From assembly GCA_964583825.1 (NCBI GenBank), contig CAZOXM010000099.1:1-16419 (forward strand): DNA of 16,419 nt, in the 5' to 3' direction. The notes beneath the pieces were generated by a model, which ran no database searches, was not told the DNA's origin, and worked only from the letters and a program-made list of their open reading frames with translations. Made by a program: the position numbers and the translations under genes. Origin of the DNA: GCA-1730015 sp964583825. Its GTDB lineage: Bacteria; Pseudomonadota; Gammaproteobacteria; Granulosicoccales; Granulosicoccaceae. Of this stretch, positions 13,745-16,419 are shown in pieces (position 1 is the first letter of the stretch; each line of letters begins with the position of its first letter).

Positions 13745-14779
13745 TCAGTTAAACGCAGGTATCACTTCTTCGATAAAGCGCACCAGTGATGCCTTTTTGC
13801 GCTCGAATGACATACCGCTGTCTATCCAGAGAGAGAACTCGTCGTATCCGAGGGCTTCGTAGTGCTTTATTTTTTCGATGACCTGCTTACTGGTACCAAT
13901 GGTCAGGTCGCGCATCATATTGGCCGGTGACATCATTGTGTTGCTGTCGATCTCCTGCTGTGTCAGAGCCTGAATGTGGCCCTGACTGACTGGTCGCTTA
14001 TTCTGAAACCAGGCACCGAAGTAGTTGTAGAATCGACTGAGTTCCACGGCAGCGTGCTCTGCGTCGGATGGATTGGATGCAACATAGGTGTGGTGTAGTA
14101 ACAGAATCTTGGGCATCGGGCCGCTCCAGCTGTTGCAGGCGGTCTGGAATTTCTGCATCAGACTTTCAATTTCTTCCACGCCCTGCCACAACGGTGTGAC
14201 CTGAACGTTAAAGCCATTGTGCACGGCAAACTCGTGACTGTTGGGATCGCGTGCGGCCACCCAGACAGGCGGGCCGTTTTTCTGCACCGGTTTGGGGGCC
14301 GAGGTGGTGGCGGGAAACTGGTAGTACTCACCCTGATGCGCCGCATTTCCCTGCCACAGCGGGCGCAACAGTGGTAGCGTTTCGCGCATGCGCTGACCGG
14401 CTTCCCAGGCATCCAGGCCGGGCATTAACCGTTCGTATTCATAACTGTAGGCACCGCGTGCGATGCCCAGTTCCAGCCTGCCCTGTGTGACAAGATCAGT
14501 CATGGCCGCTTCACCGGCCAGTTTTATCGGGTGCCAGAACGGAGCGATGATAGTGCCGGTACCCAGTTTGACGTGGCGGGTATGACGTGCCAGATCCACA
14601 ATCGAGATAAACGGGTTCGGTGCGATGGTGAATTCCATCCCATGGTGTTCACCCGTCCAGATCGCGCGCATGCCTCCTTCATCGGCGATGGTGCACAGCG
14701 ATACAAAGTCTTCGTAGAGTTTTTCGTGATTCTGGGTTTCGCTCAGCCGCTCCATGTGTGCAAACAATGAAAATTCCAT
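13745..14779 (-). CDS. Luciferase-like (LLM class) flavin-dependent monooxygenase
   Basis: 344-residue bacterial-luciferase-fold enzyme using FMNH2 supplied by a separate reductase. Family marks: N-terminal strand MEFSLFAH, active-site GEHHGMEF (43-50), KLGTGTIIAPFWHP (71-84), GRLELGIARGAY (100-111), and the PxPVQKNGPPVWVAA strand (162-176). Members include alkanal, alkane, limonene and dialkyl-sulfide monooxygenases and type II Baeyer-Villiger enzymes; sequence alone does not fix the substrate. GGAG six bases before the ATG lies within the end of the flavin reductase gene, with only 2 bp between the genes. That pairing strongly suggests a two-component monooxygenase. Confidence 0.92.
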   Translation of the reverse strand: MEFSLFAHMERLSETQNHEKLYEDFVSLCTIADEGGMRAIWTGEHHGMEFTIAPNPFISIVDLARHTRHVKLGTGTIIAPFWHPIKLAGEAAMTDLVTQGRLELGIARGAYSYEYERLMPGLDAWEAGQRMRETLPLLRPLWQGNAAHQGEYYQFPATTSAPKPVQKNGPPVWVAARDPNSHEFAVHNGFNVQVTPLWQGVEEIESLMQKFQTACNSWSGPMPKILLLHHTYVASNPSDAEHAAVELSRFYNYFGAWFQNKRPVSQGHIQALTQQEIDSNTMMSPANMMRDLTIGTSKQVIEKIKHYEALGYDEFSLWIDSGMSFERKKASLVRFIEEVIPAFN

Positions 14780-14781
14780 GT

Positions 14782-15711
14782 TTACTCCGCTCTGTCTTTC
14801 GCGTTGTGATGAACATCTCCGGCGTCGACATCGCCGATGTATAGTCCGAACACCTTATTGCGAACTTCGGTAATAAAGCGCGACATCATGACGGACATGG
14901 CCTTGTCTTCAAACTGATCGGGTTTGAGTGCTTCAATGGGTACAAACCGTCCCAGCTCACCTGCTTGTGTGGTAACCGCATTCACCAGAAAAAACGTGTA
15001 GTGGCGTCCGGTTTGCGGGTCATCGTATATCGAATAGACCGGACCGAGTTCACCGTTGAGCTGATTGGAATCGATGAGTTGCTGCATCGCATTGCGCGCG
15101 CCGCTTCGTCCGTGCTGTTCGATGACCGGCAGCGATAAAGCGCCATCGTTTTCACACACAAGTACCTGATCATCGTATTTAATAATGGCACCGGTGAGGC
15201 GGGTGATGTCTTTACTGCCGGTGGTATTGGCCTGTTGCTCTTTACCGAGACTAAAGTAGCCGTTGCCGCTGTAACCGAGGCCGGGCTTGTCGAAGTGGCT
15301 GAAGGCGGTAATTTCACCCACCAGTATCATGTGGTCGCCTGCCTCGTGCCGATTGTGCACACGGCAGCTGAAGGTAGCGCAGGCACTGTCAATGAGCGGG
15401 CAGCCGTTTTTGTCGCGGTGCCAGCGCACATTGCTGAAGCGATCTTCCGGTCCGCTTGCGAAGTTATTGGAAATTGCTTCCTGACCTTCCGCCAGTATGG
15501 TGACAGCGAAATTTTCAGTGGTGCAAAACACGTCGTAGGAAGCAACGTGTTTGCCCGGACACACCAGTAACAGTGGTGGATCCATAGAGACAGAGGTAAA
15601 AGAGTTGGCGGTGAAGCCAATCGGAGTGCCGTCTGCATCGGCGGTAGTCACCACAGTGACGCCAGTCATGAAGCTGCCGAATGCGCGTCGGAGTTCGTCT
15701 TCGTTATGCAT
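14782..15711 (-). CDS. Two-domain flavin reductase with Nudix-like C-terminal domain
   Basis: 309 residues, nearly twice the usual 160-190 of a flavin reductase. Residues 1-157 are the HpaC/NtaB-type flavin reductase domain: FMTGVTVVTT (14-23), GFTANSFTSVSMDPPLLLVC (32-51) for flavin binding, and the conserved GDHMILVGEI (125-134), ending GYFSL. Residues about 170-265 look like a Nudix fold (ITRLTGAIIKYDDQVLVCEN, then ARNAMQQLIDSN, then GPVYSIYDD and YTFFLVNA). The catalytic Nudix box GX5EX7REUXEEXGU is absent, so hydrolase activity is doubtful and ligand binding is more likely. The product should be FMNH2 or FADH2 for the luciferase-like monooxygenase, whose gene follows after 2 bp. The start at 15711 has CGGAG upstream and overlaps the hydrolase gene by 8 bp. 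Confidence 0.9.
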   Translation of the reverse strand: MHNEDELRRAFGSFMTGVTVVTTADADGTPIGFTANSFTSVSMDPPLLLVCPGKHVASYDVFCTTENFAVTILAEGQEAISNNFASGPEDRFSNVRWHRDKNGCPLIDSACATFSCRVHNRHEAGDHMILVGEITAFSHFDKPGLGYSGNGYFSLGKEQQANTTGSKDITRLTGAIIKYDDQVLVCENDGALSLPVIEQHGRSGARNAMQQLIDSNQLNGELGPVYSIYDDPQTGRHYTFFLVNAVTTQAGELGRFVPIEALKPDQFEDKAMSVMMSRFITEVRNKVFGLYIGDVDAGDVHHNAKDRAE

Positions 15712-16419
15712 GCGGTTTTTCTCCGAAGCAGGAAATCAATGTATCCTGAACAGATTTGCCGTGGGTCATTGACAACATGTGTTTCGCTCCTTCAATGATG
15801 TGACAGTCAGCCTGTGGCACCAGTGCACACATCGCCTGCGACATAGCGGGAGTGGAGTTGGGCTCCTGTGCACCGGTGATAAAAAGCGTCGGGCACTGAA
15901 GCGCTTTCAATTCATTGTCTGCCGGTGCATCGGCCGTGGCAAACGCACGGTAGGCGGCAATATAGTGCTGCGGTTGGACCGCTTCGAGCCACGATCTGCA
16001 TTGTTCGCACGCCCGCGCTTCGATACCTGTGGGTGACTTGCCGAACCATCTTTCAAGTGTTGGTCCCGGCTCGCAGGCGCGGGCCTGTTCCAGCTGCACA
16101 ACGCGCTGCAGGATCGCCTGTTGTGCTTTCGTGCTGCGCCGGTAAATTCCGTTTAGCACGGCGATGCCATTCACCTTGCCCGGGTAGCGTACCGCCATAT
16201 CGAGCGCAATGAGTGCGCCCATGGAATGTCCGATCACAATGGCTGTAGAAGTCATCTGCTCTGCAATCGCGTTGGTAAAATCCTGCAGGGCCGGTTTCTC
16301 TTGTGGCAGTGGTGCACTGCTTCCGTGGCCCGGCAGATCGATCAGTGTCAGTCGAAAGTGTTGCGACAACTCAGGTACCAGGTTGGACCAGTAGTCACCG
16401 TTCATGCCGACACCGTGCA
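15704..16419 (-). CDS. Alpha/beta hydrolase (5' end outside window)
   Basis: Partial: at least 238 residues visible, with the N-terminus beyond the right edge. The frame runs open through the edge, where HGVGMNGDYWSNLVPEL begins with the oxyanion HGxG motif; the internal ATG at 16405 is therefore not the start. The nucleophile elbow is GHSMGAL, the catalytic His is in EGAKHMLSM, and the acid position reads GAQEPNSTP, with Glu where the family normally has Asp (G-x-x-D-P). The fold hydrolyses esters, lactones or C-C bonds in the cytoplasm. It heads or precedes the flavin reductase / monooxygenase / aldehyde dehydrogenase operon and overlaps the reductase gene by 8 bp, so it may open an ester or lactone made by the monooxygenase (inference). 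Confidence 0.88.
   Translation of the reverse strand, partial: HGVGMNGDYWSNLVPELSQHFRLTLIDLPGHGSSAPLPQEKPALQDFTNAIAEQMTSTAIVIGHSMGALIALDMAVRYPGKVNGIAVLNGIYRRSTKAQQAILQRVVQLEQARACEPGPTLERWFGKSPTGIEARACEQCRSWLEAVQPQHYIAAYRAFATADAPADNELKALQCPTLFITGAQEPNSTPAMSQAMCALVPQADCHIIEGAKHMLSMTHGKSVQDTLISCFGEKPHA

Overview
The window looks like chromosomal DNA from a free-living, probably marine or otherwise environmental, proteobacterium, most likely a gammaproteobacterium. That reading rests on the moderately GC-rich coding sequence, the sigma factor / DUF3619-like / DUF3106-like gene set, a di-heme peroxidase lipoprotein, and dense acyl-CoA and flavin-monooxygenase catabolic operons. No phage, plasmid, CRISPR, rRNA or tRNA genes were seen. 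Taxonomy is inference from gene content only.

Left part (1-3367). An AT-rich, gene-poor stretch with a 20-bp direct repeat and a perfect palindrome is followed by two minus-strand genes: an SDR of the 3-alpha-hydroxysteroid/coniferyl-alcohol dehydrogenase type and a di-heme cytochrome c peroxidase-like lipoprotein with a GTG start. A 311-bp divergent spacer carrying a 7-bp-stem palindrome leads to the plus-strand genes.

Envelope-signalling module (3368-5598, plus strand). A secreted four-EF-hand protein comes first, then a REP-like hairpin region. Next is a tightly overlapped set: ECF-like sigma factor, single-pass DUF3619-like putative anti-sigma factor, a small exported acidic protein, and a DUF3106-like secreted basic protein built of five perfect-length 18-residue repeats. 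The start/stop overlaps argue for one transcript. An HSL-family esterase and an L,D-transpeptidase follow on the same strand.

Catabolic operon 1 (11390 to 7368, minus strand) runs nitronate monooxygenase, enoyl-CoA isomerase (ECI2-like, both hydratase glutamates missing), acyl-CoA dehydrogenase (ACAD10/11-like), aminoglycoside-phosphotransferase-fold kinase. The kinase/dehydrogenase pair is the split equivalent of ACAD11 and resembles LvaA/LvaC, which move a 4-hydroxyl group of acyl-CoAs via a phosphate ester. A lone plus-strand DUF5665-like membrane gene and a degenerate, coding-like stretch separate it from the second operon.

Catabolic operon 2 (right edge to 12246, minus strand) runs alpha/beta hydrolase (cut by the window end), a flavin reductase fused to a Nudix-like C-terminal domain, a luciferase-like monooxygenase, and an aldehyde dehydrogenase, with gaps or overlaps of 17 bp or less. 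Read together, the two operons could oxygenate a ketone or similar substrate, open the ester or lactone, oxidise the aldehyde or alcohol end, and pass a gamma-hydroxy acid into beta-oxidation. The substrate is not visible from sequence.
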